The position numbers and the translations under genes are program-made. From the NCBI GenBank assembly GCA_934293575.1, contig CAKQYU010000008.1, positions 46,105-110,104 of the forward strand: a stretch of DNA of 64,000 nucleotides, given 5' to 3'. Below the pieces are notes generated by a model. The model did not search any database. It worked only from the letters and a program-made list of their open reading frames with translations, and had not been told where the DNA came from. This DNA is from an uncultured Lachnospiraceae bacterium. GTDB lineage: Bacteria > Bacillota > Clostridia > Lachnospirales > Lachnospiraceae. Shown piece by piece: positions 17,103 to 25,457 of the stretch; position 1 is the stretch's first letter, and the number at the start of each line of letters is the position of its first letter.

Positions 17103-18425
17103 CTACTTCTTACGGTTTGCCAATACCTGTTTACGGGTTCCGGCTATTGTCTGTGTCAAATGCCGCTTAGCAGGACAGACATAGGAACAACAACCACATT
17201 CACAACATTCCATTCCGCCGCATTTTACAAACTCATCAATCTGGTCATGCATTGCAAGATTTGCCAGTTTGTTTGGCAAAATACGTCCAGGACAAACCTG
17301 TACACATCTTCCGCACCGGATACAATTGGACGGCTCCACATTGGAAACCTCATCCTCCTGAAAACAAAGCAATGCAGAAGAACCTTTCACAACCGGTACA
17401 TCTAAAGAAAACATTGCTTTTCCCATCATCGGTCCACCGGAAATAATCTTGCCCGGATCTTCTATATTAAAACCGCCTACGGCATCAATCAATTCCCGCA
17501 TATTGGTTCCAATCCGAACTTTGAAATTTGCGGTATCATTTACCGCATCGCCTGTTACCGTTACAATACGTTCAAACAATGGTCTGCCCTCGATAATAGC
17601 ATTGTAAATTGCATAAATCGTGTCAATATTATGAACGATACAACCTGCATCTGCCGGCAGCATGGAAGAATTGATTTCTCTTCCTGTGTTTGCATAAATC
17701 AATTGGCGTTCCGCTCCCTGCGGATACTTTGTTTTTACGGGGTTTACCCTGATATTATCAATATCCTTTGTCAGTTCCGTTAATTTCTTAATCGCATCCG
17801 GCTTGTTGTCCTCTATTGCAATAATTCCGCTTGCATGATCAAATAAATTGATAACAATCTGCAATCCGATGACAATCTTTTCCGGTTCTTCAATCATTCT
17901 TCGATAGTCTGAAGTCAGATATGGTTCACATTCTGCACCATTTACAATAATTGTATCAATTGCATCTTCATTTTTAGGAGAGAGTTTTACATGAGACGGG
18001 AAACCTGCACCTCCCATACCCACGACACCGGCTTCTTTGATTGCATCCTTTACATCCTCACGATACATTTTATCCAGAGGCTTAATATTCTGTGTAAAGT
18101 CCACTTCCTCAAACAAACCATCATTTTCAATAATAATAGACATTACTTTTGTTCCGCCAACCGTCATTCTCGGTTCAATCGCCTTTACAGTACCTGACAT
18201 ACCGGAATGAATATTTGCTGATACAAATCCACCCGCCTGCGCGATTTTTTGTCCTACTAACACACGGTCATTCTTCTTTACAATCGGAACTGCGGGTGCT
18301 CCGATATGCTGTGATAACGGATATACACCTTCACCCTTTGGCAGATAATCGCAAATCGCTTTGTTTTTCGATAAATCCTTTCCATCATATGGATGAATTC
18401 CACCGGAAAATGTTAATAATCCCAT
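17103..18425 (-). CDS. rnfC: Rnf complex subunit RnfC
   Basis: 440-residue peripheral subunit that docks NAD on the cytoplasmic side. The NADH-binding Rossmann-like region contains GMGGAGFPSHVKLSP and VNGAECEPYLTSDYR. A SLBB-type segment follows, then two [4Fe-4S] motifs, CIRCGRCVQVCPGRILP and CCECGCCSYVCPAKRHL. First gene of the rnf operon. AAAGGG lies 9 nt before ATG 18423-18425, and a -10 element sits about 60 nt upstream. Confidence 0.97.
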   Translation of the reverse strand: MGLLTFSGGIHPYDGKDLSKNKAICDYLPKGEGVYPLSQHIGAPAVPIVKKNDRVLVGQKIAQAGGFVSANIHSGMSGTVKAIEPRMTVGGTKVMSIIIENDGLFEEVDFTQNIKPLDKMYREDVKDAIKEAGVVGMGGAGFPSHVKLSPKNEDAIDTIIVNGAECEPYLTSDYRRMIEEPEKIVIGLQIVINLFDHASGIIAIEDNKPDAIKKLTELTKDIDNIRVNPVKTKYPQGAERQLIYANTGREINSSMLPADAGCIVHNIDTIYAIYNAIIEGRPLFERIVTVTGDAVNDTANFKVRIGTNMRELIDAVGGFNIEDPGKIISGGPMMGKAMFSLDVPVVKGSSALLCFQEDEVSNVEPSNCIRCGRCVQVCPGRILPNKLANLAMHDQIDEFVKCGGMECCECGCCSYVCPAKRHLTQTIAGTRKQVLANRKK

Positions 18426-18485
18426 GAATCTTTCCCTTTCTTGACTTTATTTGGATACCTTTATATCCCTTTACAACTAAAGATA

Positions 18486-18491
18486 ATTATA
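18486..18491 (-). promoter_or_regulatory. Candidate -10 of the rnf promoter
   Basis: TATAAT on the minus strand preceded directly by TTG, between the terminator at 18527 and rnfC. No convincing -35 lies 16-18 bp upstream, so it may depend on an activator or an extended -10. The leader would be about 50 nt. Confidence 0.5.
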
Positions 18492-18523
18492 CAACGTTAC
18501 ACTCCCAATTTCCAGCGAATAAT

Positions 18524-18552
18524 AAAAAGGATTGTCTTCATCAACAATCCTT
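18524..18552 (-). terminator. Terminator overlapping the end of the Gx transporter gene
   Basis: Nine-bp arms (18527-18535 and 18544-18552) with an 8-nt loop, followed on the minus strand by TTTTATT. The distal stem arm encodes the last Lys-Asp-Cys codons of the gene ending at 18541, so coding sequence and terminator are shared. It insulates the fab-apbE unit from the rnf promoter. Confidence 0.85.
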
Positions 18553-19044
18553 CGGAAAATTTTTATTCAGTTGTGTAACCAGTAAATAAGATATATAACC
18601 AATCAAAAAACCACTAAACAAACCGGTCATACAAAGAACCGGCAGGTAATAAAAAATATGAGCATTTTCCATCACAAAACAAGCAACTGCAATCTGTCCG
18701 ACATTATGAAATACCGCACCCATCATGCTGACTCCAAGCATGGAAAAACACTTCAGCTTACGAACCAGCCACATCATAAGAATACATAAACTGCCTCCTG
18801 CAAAGCTGAATATTAACATAGGAATACCAGAAAATACCATTGATGTCAGAAATACCCTGCAACACATAAAAATATATGCTTTTGCAGGTGTTTTTCGATA
18901 AAATACCAGCATTGTCATTATATTTGCCAATCCCAACTTTACACCTGGAACCGAAACCAATATCGGCAGCTGTGCCTCTAAATAGGAACAGACAAACGCT
19001 AGTGCTAACAAAATTGCATATTCCGTAATATCTTTCGTTTTCAT
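18541..19044 (-). CDS. Gx transporter family protein (HepS component I-like)
   Basis: 167-residue membrane protein with five or so hydrophobic spans. The pattern LALAFVCSYLEAQLPI, VPGVKLGLANIMTMLVFYR and GAVFHNVGQIAVACFV is that of the Gx transporter family, often annotated heptaprenyl diphosphate synthase component I. Substrate unknown. It is the last gene after apbE and the NusG-II protein, a trio that is common beside rnf or FMN-protein genes in Clostridia, so a role in flavin, quinone-like or cofactor supply is an inference. Confidence 0.8.
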   Translation of the reverse strand: MKTKDITEYAILLALAFVCSYLEAQLPILVSVPGVKLGLANIMTMLVFYRKTPAKAYIFMCCRVFLTSMVFSGIPMLIFSFAGGSLCILMMWLVRKLKCFSMLGVSMMGAVFHNVGQIAVACFVMENAHIFYYLPVLCMTGLFSGFLIGYISYLLVTQLNKNFPKDC

Positions 19045-19056
19045 AAACGGCTCCTG

Positions 19057-19431
19057 TCAATTGTCAATTTCATTTTCCTGATTTCCGATAATTTCCACAT
19101 AAACCTCATTCGGCAAACAGATAATTGTTTCATGATTCTTATAAATTGATTTATGATGTACACATATCTGATCCGGACAGGATGCTTCCTCCATGGAAAC
19201 AACTCCATCTTTTATCTGAATCCGGTTATATGCCTTTGATTTTTCATCTTTGATATCAATTGTTTTATCTTTGCTCAATGCATACTCCGTTTTTTTTCCG
19301 TTTGCTGTAACCAACACTTTTGAACCCCTTGGCAAAAGAAATTGCATACATAAAAAAAGAACAGAAAGAAAAAGAATGATACCTGCAAAAATAATGTCAC
19401 CTTTTTTTATCGGATTTTTGATTTTATCCAA
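19057..19431 (-). CDS. NusG domain II-containing membrane-anchored protein
   Basis: About 124 residues: a basic N terminus, one membrane span (IIFAGIILFLSVLFLCMQFL, about 12-32) and an extracytoplasmic NusG-II-type beta domain with VSMEEASCPDQICVHHKSIY and ICLPNEVYVEI. The CPDQIC pair of cysteines is a hallmark of this family. Two TTG codons are possible starts; the one at 19429-19431 is 7 nt from AGGAG. Function is not established; it is recurrently placed with apbE and the Gx transporter, as here. Confidence 0.82.
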   Translation of the reverse strand: MDKIKNPIKKGDIIFAGIILFLSVLFLCMQFLLPRGSKVLVTANGKKTEYALSKDKTIDIKDEKSKAYNRIQIKDGVVSMEEASCPDQICVHHKSIYKNHETIICLPNEVYVEIIGNQENEIDN

Positions 19432-19441
19432 ATTCAAGCTC

Positions 19442-20524
19442 CTATTTTCCTTTATATTGCTCTAATGTATAATCATCTGCGGTTAAACGAAACCTTTTCT
19501 TTAATCCATCCGTTACATATACTTTTTTATCGGTCGTAACAAATATCATATCAATATTGTGTTCTTTGGCATATGCCATTCCTTTGTCTAATCCCATAAC
19601 AAAGCAGGCAGTTGACAGTCCATCCGATTGCAGACCGTTTTCACAAATAACCGTAACCGACATCAAACCGCTATCAGCCGGATACCCGGTAGCCGGATCA
19701 ATGATATGGTGATATCGAACTCCATCCTGTTCAAAATATTTTTCATAATCACCGGATGTCGAAACCGTAACGGTTCCGTCTACATCTACGATTCCCAAAA
19801 CTTCGCCATCTTCTTTTCTTGGATCCTGCACACCAATATGCCATGGTTTATTATCACCCTTATCACCATAAACACAGATGCTTCCGCCAATTGATACCAC
19901 AGCGCCTTCTGCTTTTGATTGTTTTAATATCTCCCGTACTTTATCGCACGCAAGACCTTTTCCGGTAGCACCGAAATCAATCATCATTCCGGGTTCCCGG
20001 AAGATGATTCCGCTATCATACAGCTCCATATTATCCACATTACAATAGCCAAGCGCCTTTTTGATGCTTTCTTCGGACGGGATTTTCGTCTCACCGTCCT
20101 CAATCCCCCATAAATTGGTCAAAGGACGAATACATGGATTAAATGCTCCATCTGTGCTTTCATACAAATCCATCTCAGCATTTAGATAGGACAACAACTC
20201 ATCCGATAATTCATATTTTCCACCGGCTTCATAATTGCGGTTTAACAGTGTCACTTCCGAGTCAGCAACCCGCACAGACAATTCGTTTTCCAATGCTTTT
20301 AATTCCTTATCAATTGCATCATTCACATCCCCAAGATCGGATTCATCCTGTGCATATAATGTTTTTTTGATGGCTGTGCCAAATGCATTTCCTGCATATA
20401 CGGAATTTTTCAGATTTACATTTTTAATATCCTTTGTCCGAACTCCTATATAAATCAAAAATGAAAATAATATACACGCAACAACAGCTGTTATTACATG
20501 TCTGTATTTTACTAAAAATCTCAT
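19442..20524 (-). CDS. apbE: FAD:protein FMN transferase ApbE
   Basis: 360-residue flavin transferase. An N-terminal membrane segment (about 8-28, ITAVVACILFSFLIYIGV) anchors it on the outer face of the membrane. The catalytic region shows MIDFGATGKGLACDKV, GGSICVYGD and HHIIDPATGYPAD, the last containing FAD/Mg-binding residues. It attaches FMN to threonine in targets such as RnfG and RnfD, encoded in the next operon. ATG 20522-20524 follows AAGGG; it starts 14 nt after fabZ, so it is co-transcribed with fatty-acid genes. Confidence 0.95.
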   Translation of the reverse strand: MRFLVKYRHVITAVVACILFSFLIYIGVRTKDIKNVNLKNSVYAGNAFGTAIKKTLYAQDESDLGDVNDAIDKELKALENELSVRVADSEVTLLNRNYEAGGKYELSDELLSYLNAEMDLYESTDGAFNPCIRPLTNLWGIEDGETKIPSEESIKKALGYCNVDNMELYDSGIIFREPGMMIDFGATGKGLACDKVREILKQSKAEGAVVSIGGSICVYGDKGDNKPWHIGVQDPRKEDGEVLGIVDVDGTVTVSTSGDYEKYFEQDGVRYHHIIDPATGYPADSGLMSVTVICENGLQSDGLSTACFVMGLDKGMAYAKEHNIDMIFVTTDKKVYVTDGLKKRFRLTADDYTLEQYKGK

Positions 20525-20537
20525 GCTATTCCCTTCA

Positions 20538-20963
20538 TCAACCAATCATAAATGAAATTTCACCCTTGCAGGCAACTTTTCCGTTTACACTTGCCTTTAC
20601 AGCAGCAACCCCCAATGGTCCTTTTGTTTTTATGATTTCACATTCCAAATCTAATCGGTCACCCGGTACAACTTTTTGTTTAAATTTTGCATTATTAATT
20701 CCGGCATAATATGCTGTTTTACCCTTGTTATCCGGCAGACTTAATACCGCAACCGCACCTAACTGAGCCAATGCTTCGAGCTGTAACACGCCGGGCATTA
20801 CAGGTTCCGAAGGAAAATGTCCTGCAAAATACGGTTCATTATAAGTAATGTTTTTGTATCCCTTAATTGACACACCCGGTTCCATTTCCGTAACCTTATC
20901 AATCAGCAAAAACGGTTGTCTGTGTGGGATAATATCCATAATCTGTTTAATATCTAATTCCAT
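20538..20963 (-). CDS. fabZ: 3-hydroxyacyl-ACP dehydratase FabZ
   Basis: 141-residue hot-dog-fold dehydratase of the fatty-acid elongation cycle. The catalytic His and Glu lie in AGHFPSEPVMPGVLQLEALAQ (key HFP and QLEALAQ), and IPHRQPFLLIDKV is the usual N-terminal signature. GGAGAAG precedes ATG 20961-20963. It is the last fab gene of the operon before apbE. Confidence 0.97.
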   Translation of the reverse strand: MELDIKQIMDIIPHRQPFLLIDKVTEMEPGVSIKGYKNITYNEPYFAGHFPSEPVMPGVLQLEALAQLGAVAVLSLPDNKGKTAYYAGINNAKFKQKVVPGDRLDLECEIIKTKGPLGVAAVKASVNGKVACKGEISFMIG

Positions 20964-20987
20964 AGCACTTCTCCAATTTGTCTTTTC

Positions 20988-22232
20988 CTAGTCTTCTGTG
21001 TATTTTTTTACAACCAAAGTTGCATTGTGTCCGCCAAAGCCCAAAGAGTTTGACATACATACATTTATATCTTTTGAAATCCCTTTATCTTTCACATAAT
21101 TCAAAGAAAATTCTTCCGGATCATCCACTTCGTGCAGACCGACATTCTCATGTACATATCCGTCTTCAATTGATTTCACACAAGTAATAAATTCAATACC
21201 ACCTGCAGCACCTAACAAATGTCCGATCATAGATTTTGTAGAGCTTATCAATACATCATTTTGTGCATCCTGCATTGCAATCTTAATTGCTCTTGTTTCA
21301 AATAAATCATTGTGATGTGTGGAAGTTCCGTGTGCATTAATATAATCTACATCCTTTGGCTCTAAGCCTGCATCCTTCATTGCATAAATCATTGCATTTG
21401 CGGCACCCATTCCGTCTTCCGCAGGTGAAGTGATATGATATGCATCCGATGTTGCTCCGTATCCAACCAACTCCGCTAAAATCTTTGCACCTCTTGCCTT
21501 TGCATGTTCCAACTCCTCTAATACAACGACACCGGCACCTTCGCCCAAAACAAAACCTGCACGGTCTTTATCGAACGGAATCGAAGCTCTGGTTGGATCC
21601 TGTGTTGTATTTAATGCGGTTAACGAGGTAAAACCTCCGATACCGATTGGTGTAACACACGCTTCTGTACCACCGGCAATCATTACATCCGCATCGCCAT
21701 ATTGAATGGTACGGAATGCTTCACCGATATTATGCGTTCCTGTCGCACATGCGGTTACAACATTAATTGACTTACCTTTCAATCCGAAATAAATAGATAC
21801 ATTACCGCTTGCCATATTGGAAATCATCATTGGAACCAATAATGGTTCAATTCTGGCAGGACCTTTCTCTTCCAATCTTTTTACATTTCTTTCAACCGCC
21901 TGCAAACTTCCTGTTCCCGAACCAACCGCTGTACCGACACGATACGGATCTTCTTTTGTCATATCCAGATTTGCCTGTTCAATTGCTTCCTTTGCCGCAG
22001 CGACTGCATATTGTGAAAATAGTTCCATACGCTTTGCAGTCTTTGGCTCCATATAGTCCTTCCCTACAAAATCCTTTACCTCAGCAGCAATCTTCACCTT
22101 GAAATCCGTTGTATCAAATTTTGTAATCGGTCCAATACCAACCTTGCTTTCGCGGATTCCTTTCCAAAATTCATCTACATTTAAACCAATCGGGGTAATT
22201 GCCCCCATACCTGTTACAACAACTCGTCTCAT
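20988..22232 (-). CDS. fabF: 3-oxoacyl-ACP synthase II FabF
   Basis: 414-residue condensing enzyme. Catalytic Cys is in VVTACATGTHNIGEA, with the two histidines in NAHGTSTHHNDLFE and SMIGHLLGAAGG. N terminus RRVVVTGMGAITPIG is standard. AAGGAG precedes ATG 22230-22232. It elongates malonyl-ACP with acyl-ACP at the membrane-free cytosolic FAS II stage. Gap of 23 nt from fabG. Confidence 0.98.
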   Translation of the reverse strand: MRRVVVTGMGAITPIGLNVDEFWKGIRESKVGIGPITKFDTTDFKVKIAAEVKDFVGKDYMEPKTAKRMELFSQYAVAAAKEAIEQANLDMTKEDPYRVGTAVGSGTGSLQAVERNVKRLEEKGPARIEPLLVPMMISNMASGNVSIYFGLKGKSINVVTACATGTHNIGEAFRTIQYGDADVMIAGGTEACVTPIGIGGFTSLTALNTTQDPTRASIPFDKDRAGFVLGEGAGVVVLEELEHAKARGAKILAELVGYGATSDAYHITSPAEDGMGAANAMIYAMKDAGLEPKDVDYINAHGTSTHHNDLFETRAIKIAMQDAQNDVLISSTKSMIGHLLGAAGGIEFITCVKSIEDGYVHENVGLHEVDDPEEFSLNYVKDKGISKDINVCMSNSLGFGGHNATLVVKKYTED

Positions 22233-22255
22233 ATATTATCTCCTTCCGTCCCTTA

Positions 22256-22996
22256 CTAAATACTCATTCCGCCGTCAACACAAATCACCTGACCGGTAAT
22301 ATATGCAGCTTTATCGGATGCCAAAAACGCAACAGTCTCCGCAACATCTTTTGTTGAACCGAGTTTTTTCATAGCAATTCGTTCCGATACCTGTTTTTTG
22401 GCTTCTTCCGGCATTGCATCCGTCATTTCTGTCACAATAAATCCGGGCGCAACTGCATTGACCGAAATTCCTCTCGAACCCAATTCCTTTGCTACGGATT
22501 TGGTAATTCCAATCACTCCTGCTTTTGAAGCAGAATAATTTACCTGTCCGGCATTACCATATACACCTACCACACTGGATAAATTAATAATCCGTCCGCC
22601 TTTTTGTTTTAACATCTGGCGTGAAATATGTTTAATGCAATTAAATGTTCCCTTTAAATTGATGTCAAGAACCGCATCATAATCAGCTTCAGACATCTTC
22701 ATCAAAAGACCATCTTTTGTGATGCCTGCATTGTTTACAAGAATATCAATTCGTCCAAATTGTGCAATTAAATCCTTCATCATTGCTTCAACTGCATTAT
22801 AATCCGATACGTTACAACCATATGCCAAAGCTTCTCCACCATTTTCTTTAATGATATCAACGACCTCTGATGCCTTATCCTTACTTCCGTTATAATTAAC
22901 AATTACCGTTGCCCCATATGAAGCAAGCGTAATTGCTGTCTCTTTTCCGATTCCACGGCTTGCGCCTGTAACCAATGCAATTTTACCTGATAACAT
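22256..22996 (-). CDS. fabG: 3-oxoacyl-ACP reductase FabG
   Basis: 246-residue short-chain dehydrogenase. NADPH-binding TGASRGIGKE at the N terminus, NNAGITKDGLL, and the catalytic Ser-Tyr-Lys in INLSSVVGVYGNAGQVNYSASKAG (segments NLSS and YSASK). ATG 22994-22996 is 4 nt after AGGAGG; an upstream in-frame start overlaps that site. It lies 8 nt after fabD. Confidence 0.97.
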   Translation of the reverse strand: MLSGKIALVTGASRGIGKETAITLASYGATVIVNYNGSKDKASEVVDIIKENGGEALAYGCNVSDYNAVEAMMKDLIAQFGRIDILVNNAGITKDGLLMKMSEADYDAVLDINLKGTFNCIKHISRQMLKQKGGRIINLSSVVGVYGNAGQVNYSASKAGVIGITKSVAKELGSRGISVNAVAPGFIVTEMTDAMPEEAKKQVSERIAMKKLGSTKDVAETVAFLASDKAAYITGQVICVDGGMSI

Positions 22997-23004
22997 ATTG
23001 CCTC

Positions 23005-23943
23005 CTAACATCCCAAAACTTCTTTTAATTTTTCCAAATCTTCATATGTATCTACATTTGCCACTTTCACTTCAACATCCATGCCCTTTGCAATCTTTTT
23101 GACAAAAGAAGACAATGTTTTACCGGGACCAATTTCTACAAATGTATCCACTCCATCACGAAGCATTGCTTCCACACACTGAATCCATTTTACGGAATGG
23201 GATACCTGTGTTGCCAGCAAATCCTTTACCTGTTCTTTATCTGCTACAAAATCTCCGGTTACGTTCGTTACATACGGAATCGAAATATCATGAATTGTCA
23301 CATTCTCTAATTCTTTTGCAAGTTTATCGCCCGCACCCTTTAACATCGGAGAATGAAACGGTCCGCTTACATTGAGCGGAATACATCTTTTGGCACCTGC
23401 TTCCTTTAACAATACACAGGCTTGTTCCACAGCCTCTTTCTCACCGGATATTGCAATCTGTCCCGGACAGTTATAATTTGCAATTCCAACAATGCCATCT
23501 ACCTTTTCCAATACACTTAAAATCTTATCCGCATCCATCGCGATAATTGCAGCCATTCCACCTTTTCCAACCGGAACCTCATCCTGCATATAAATACCAC
23601 GCTTCCTTACGACTTTGGCGCAATCTTCAAAATCCATCACACCGGATGCCACAATTGCAGAATACTCACCCAAAGATAATCCACCGGTAACATCCGGAGT
23701 AATACCACATTCCTTTACCGCCTGCATCATGGCAACCTCTGTTGTCAGCATTGCAATCTGTGTGTATTCCGTAATATTAATATCATCATTTTCCTCAAAG
23801 CACAAAGCTTCAATATCTAATCCGGTTGCTTTTGAAGCGGTCTCATAAATTGCTTTACATGCTTCGTTCTTTTCATAAAATTCTTTTCCCATTCCAACAT
23901 ACTGTGAACCCTGTCCCGGGAACATAAATGCAAGTTTACCCAT
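23005..23943 (-). CDS. fabD: Malonyl-CoA:ACP transacylase FabD
   Basis: 312-residue acyltransferase that loads malonyl groups on acyl carrier protein. FPGQGSQYVGMGKEFYE at the N terminus, nucleophile Ser in GLSLGEYSAIVASG, and the active-site His in VSGPFHSPMLKG. AAGGAG precedes ATG 23941-23943. The acyl carrier protein gene itself is not in this operon. Confidence 0.97.
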   Translation of the reverse strand: MGKLAFMFPGQGSQYVGMGKEFYEKNEACKAIYETASKATGLDIEALCFEENDDINITEYTQIAMLTTEVAMMQAVKECGITPDVTGGLSLGEYSAIVASGVMDFEDCAKVVRKRGIYMQDEVPVGKGGMAAIIAMDADKILSVLEKVDGIVGIANYNCPGQIAISGEKEAVEQACVLLKEAGAKRCIPLNVSGPFHSPMLKGAGDKLAKELENVTIHDISIPYVTNVTGDFVADKEQVKDLLATQVSHSVKWIQCVEAMLRDGVDTFVEIGPGKTLSSFVKKIAKGMDVEVKVANVDTYEDLEKLKEVLGC

Positions 23944-23948
23944 GTTAA

Positions 23949-24968
23949 TTACTCCTTTTTACTCTCGTCCTCTGTATTTTCGTCCGTTATATCCGGCGTT
24001 GGCATATTCCACTCAATCAGATGAGCACCCCATGTCAAGCCTCCGCCAAATCCACATAACACAATTTTATCGCCCGGCTTCAATTTTCCTTCGCGATTTA
24101 ATTCATCCAGTAAAATAGGAACCGATGCACTTGAAGTATTACCACAATGTTCAACATTCATTGGGAATTTATCAAGCGGCACTTCCATCTTTTTGGAAAC
24201 CGAAGCAACAATTCGTGCATTCGCCTGATGCAATACAAAATAATCTACATCATCTTTTGACAGATTGGCACGACTTAACAATACATCAATACATGCCGGA
24301 ACCTTTCTGACCGCAAACTTAAAAATATCCGGTCCAATCATCTGAATATAATGCTTGTCTTCATATTTTTTGTTGAGGAAATTTCTTGTAGAACGTTCTT
24401 TGCATTTTAATGACATTCCCTTTGAACCATCACTTCTTGTTACACTGCTGATAATTCCATGTTCACAATCCTGAACGATTGCCGCACCTGCGCCATCGGC
24501 AAATAAAATACAGGTAGAACGGTCTTTCCAGTCTACCATCTTAGAAAGGGTTTCCGAACCGATTACCAATACTGTCTTTGCAAATCCCGCACGAATATAA
24601 GCGTCCGCTGTCTGCAAGGCATATACAAAACCGGAACATGCCGCATTTAAATCAAAACAGGTTGCATTTACCGCACCGATTTTGTCCTGTACAATACATG
24701 ACATACTAGGTGTTGCTCTTTCCGGTGATAAGGTTGCCAATAAAACCAAATCAATATCTCTTGGATCAATACCTGCATTCTCAATCGCTGCAAGCGATGC
24801 CTGTGTTGCCATAAATGATGTCGTCTCATCCGTAGCAATATGTCGTTCAACAATACCGGTATGTTCACGAATCCATTCATCATCTGTTTTTACCATTTTC
24901 GCCAATTCGTTATTGTCAATAATTGTCGGCGGCAAAAAACTACCTGTTCCAATAATTCCTGTAGCCAT
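23949..24968 (-). CDS. fabH: 3-oxoacyl-ACP synthase III FabH
   Basis: 339-residue initiating condensing enzyme of type II fatty-acid synthesis. Catalytic Cys in FDLNAACSGFVYALQ, His in FVLHQANARIVASV and Asn in NVEHCGNTSSASVP. ATG 24966-24968 has GAGGA at 6 nt; an upstream start would add eight residues not seen in the family. The last 20 residues (DITDENTEDESKKE) are an acidic low-complexity tail beyond the usual end. First gene of the fab-apbE unit, with a palindrome 30 nt upstream. Confidence 0.97.
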   Translation of the reverse strand: MATGIIGTGSFLPPTIIDNNELAKMVKTDDEWIREHTGIVERHIATDETTSFMATQASLAAIENAGIDPRDIDLVLLATLSPERATPSMSCIVQDKIGAVNATCFDLNAACSGFVYALQTADAYIRAGFAKTVLVIGSETLSKMVDWKDRSTCILFADGAGAAIVQDCEHGIISSVTRSDGSKGMSLKCKERSTRNFLNKKYEDKHYIQMIGPDIFKFAVRKVPACIDVLLSRANLSKDDVDYFVLHQANARIVASVSKKMEVPLDKFPMNVEHCGNTSSASVPILLDELNREGKLKPGDKIVLCGFGGGLTWGAHLIEWNMPTPDITDENTEDESKKE

Positions 24969-24997
24969 AACTTTCCTCAACTTTCTACACATAATTT

Positions 24998-25014
24998 ATC
25001 TTAACGTGTAAGAT
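24998..25014. promoter_or_regulatory. Palindromic operator candidate upstream of fabH
   Basis: Perfect 6-bp arms ATCTTA and TAAGAT around a 5-bp centre, 30 nt upstream of the fabH start. On the minus strand the distal TAAGAT arm resembles a -10 element, so a bound protein would block the promoter. It does not match the FapR or FabT consensus as I know them. Confidence 0.45.
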
Positions 25015-25047
25015 TTTCTGTTCTTTTTGTTGGTTTTTAACAAAACT

Positions 25048-25084
25048 AAACAATAGACTCATATAAAATATGAGTCTATTGTCA
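25048..25084 (-). terminator. Intrinsic terminator after the coiled-coil gene
   Basis: Perfect 13-bp arms (25051-25063 and 25069-25081) with a 5-nt A/T loop; on the minus strand TTTAGTTTTGTT follows. It separates the GTPase cluster from the fab operon. Confidence 0.85.
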
Positions 25085-25130
25085 TAAAAAATTATATTGA
25101 AAAAAAATCAAAATGTCAACCAAGAAAAAA

Positions 25131-25427
25131 TTACGCTTCTGTCTCTACCAAAGCAAGCTTTGTCTGTAATTCTTTTATCTTTTCATTCATGATATCAATG
25201 TTTTCCACAAACGCATTTAACGCTTCCGTAATATCCTTATCCTCTTTTTTTGCCACATAGATATCCATACCCATTTGTGTGAACAGCTTGTTTTTTTCGT
25301 TGTTTAAGGAACGAATCTGCCCCTTTAAATCATTTATGGTTGCCATTCTTTTGGTTGTGTCTTTTGCTTTATCCATTGCATTAACGGATGTTTCTTTTAC
25401 TTTGTTTAAAAAATCATCAAAAGCCAT
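25131..25427 (-). CDS. Small coiled-coil protein of unknown function
   Basis: 98 residues: an amphipathic N-terminal helix (FDDFLNKVKETSVNAMDKAKD), then INDLKGQIRSLNNEKNKLFTQMG and a second Glu/Lys/Leu-rich helix (IDIMNEKIKELQTKLALVE). It resembles the helical N-terminal half of clostridial proteins that end in a zinc ribbon, but no cysteine is present here. ATG 25425-25427 has AAGGAGA at 8 nt. It follows the GTPase-DUF1980 gene by about 30 nt and ends in a terminator. No function is assigned. Confidence 0.75.
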   Translation of the reverse strand: MAFDDFLNKVKETSVNAMDKAKDTTKRMATINDLKGQIRSLNNEKNKLFTQMGMDIYVAKKEDKDITEALNAFVENIDIMNEKIKELQTKLALVETEA

Positions 25428-25457
25428 AGCATATCTCCTTTTCACGGTCTGAATTTT

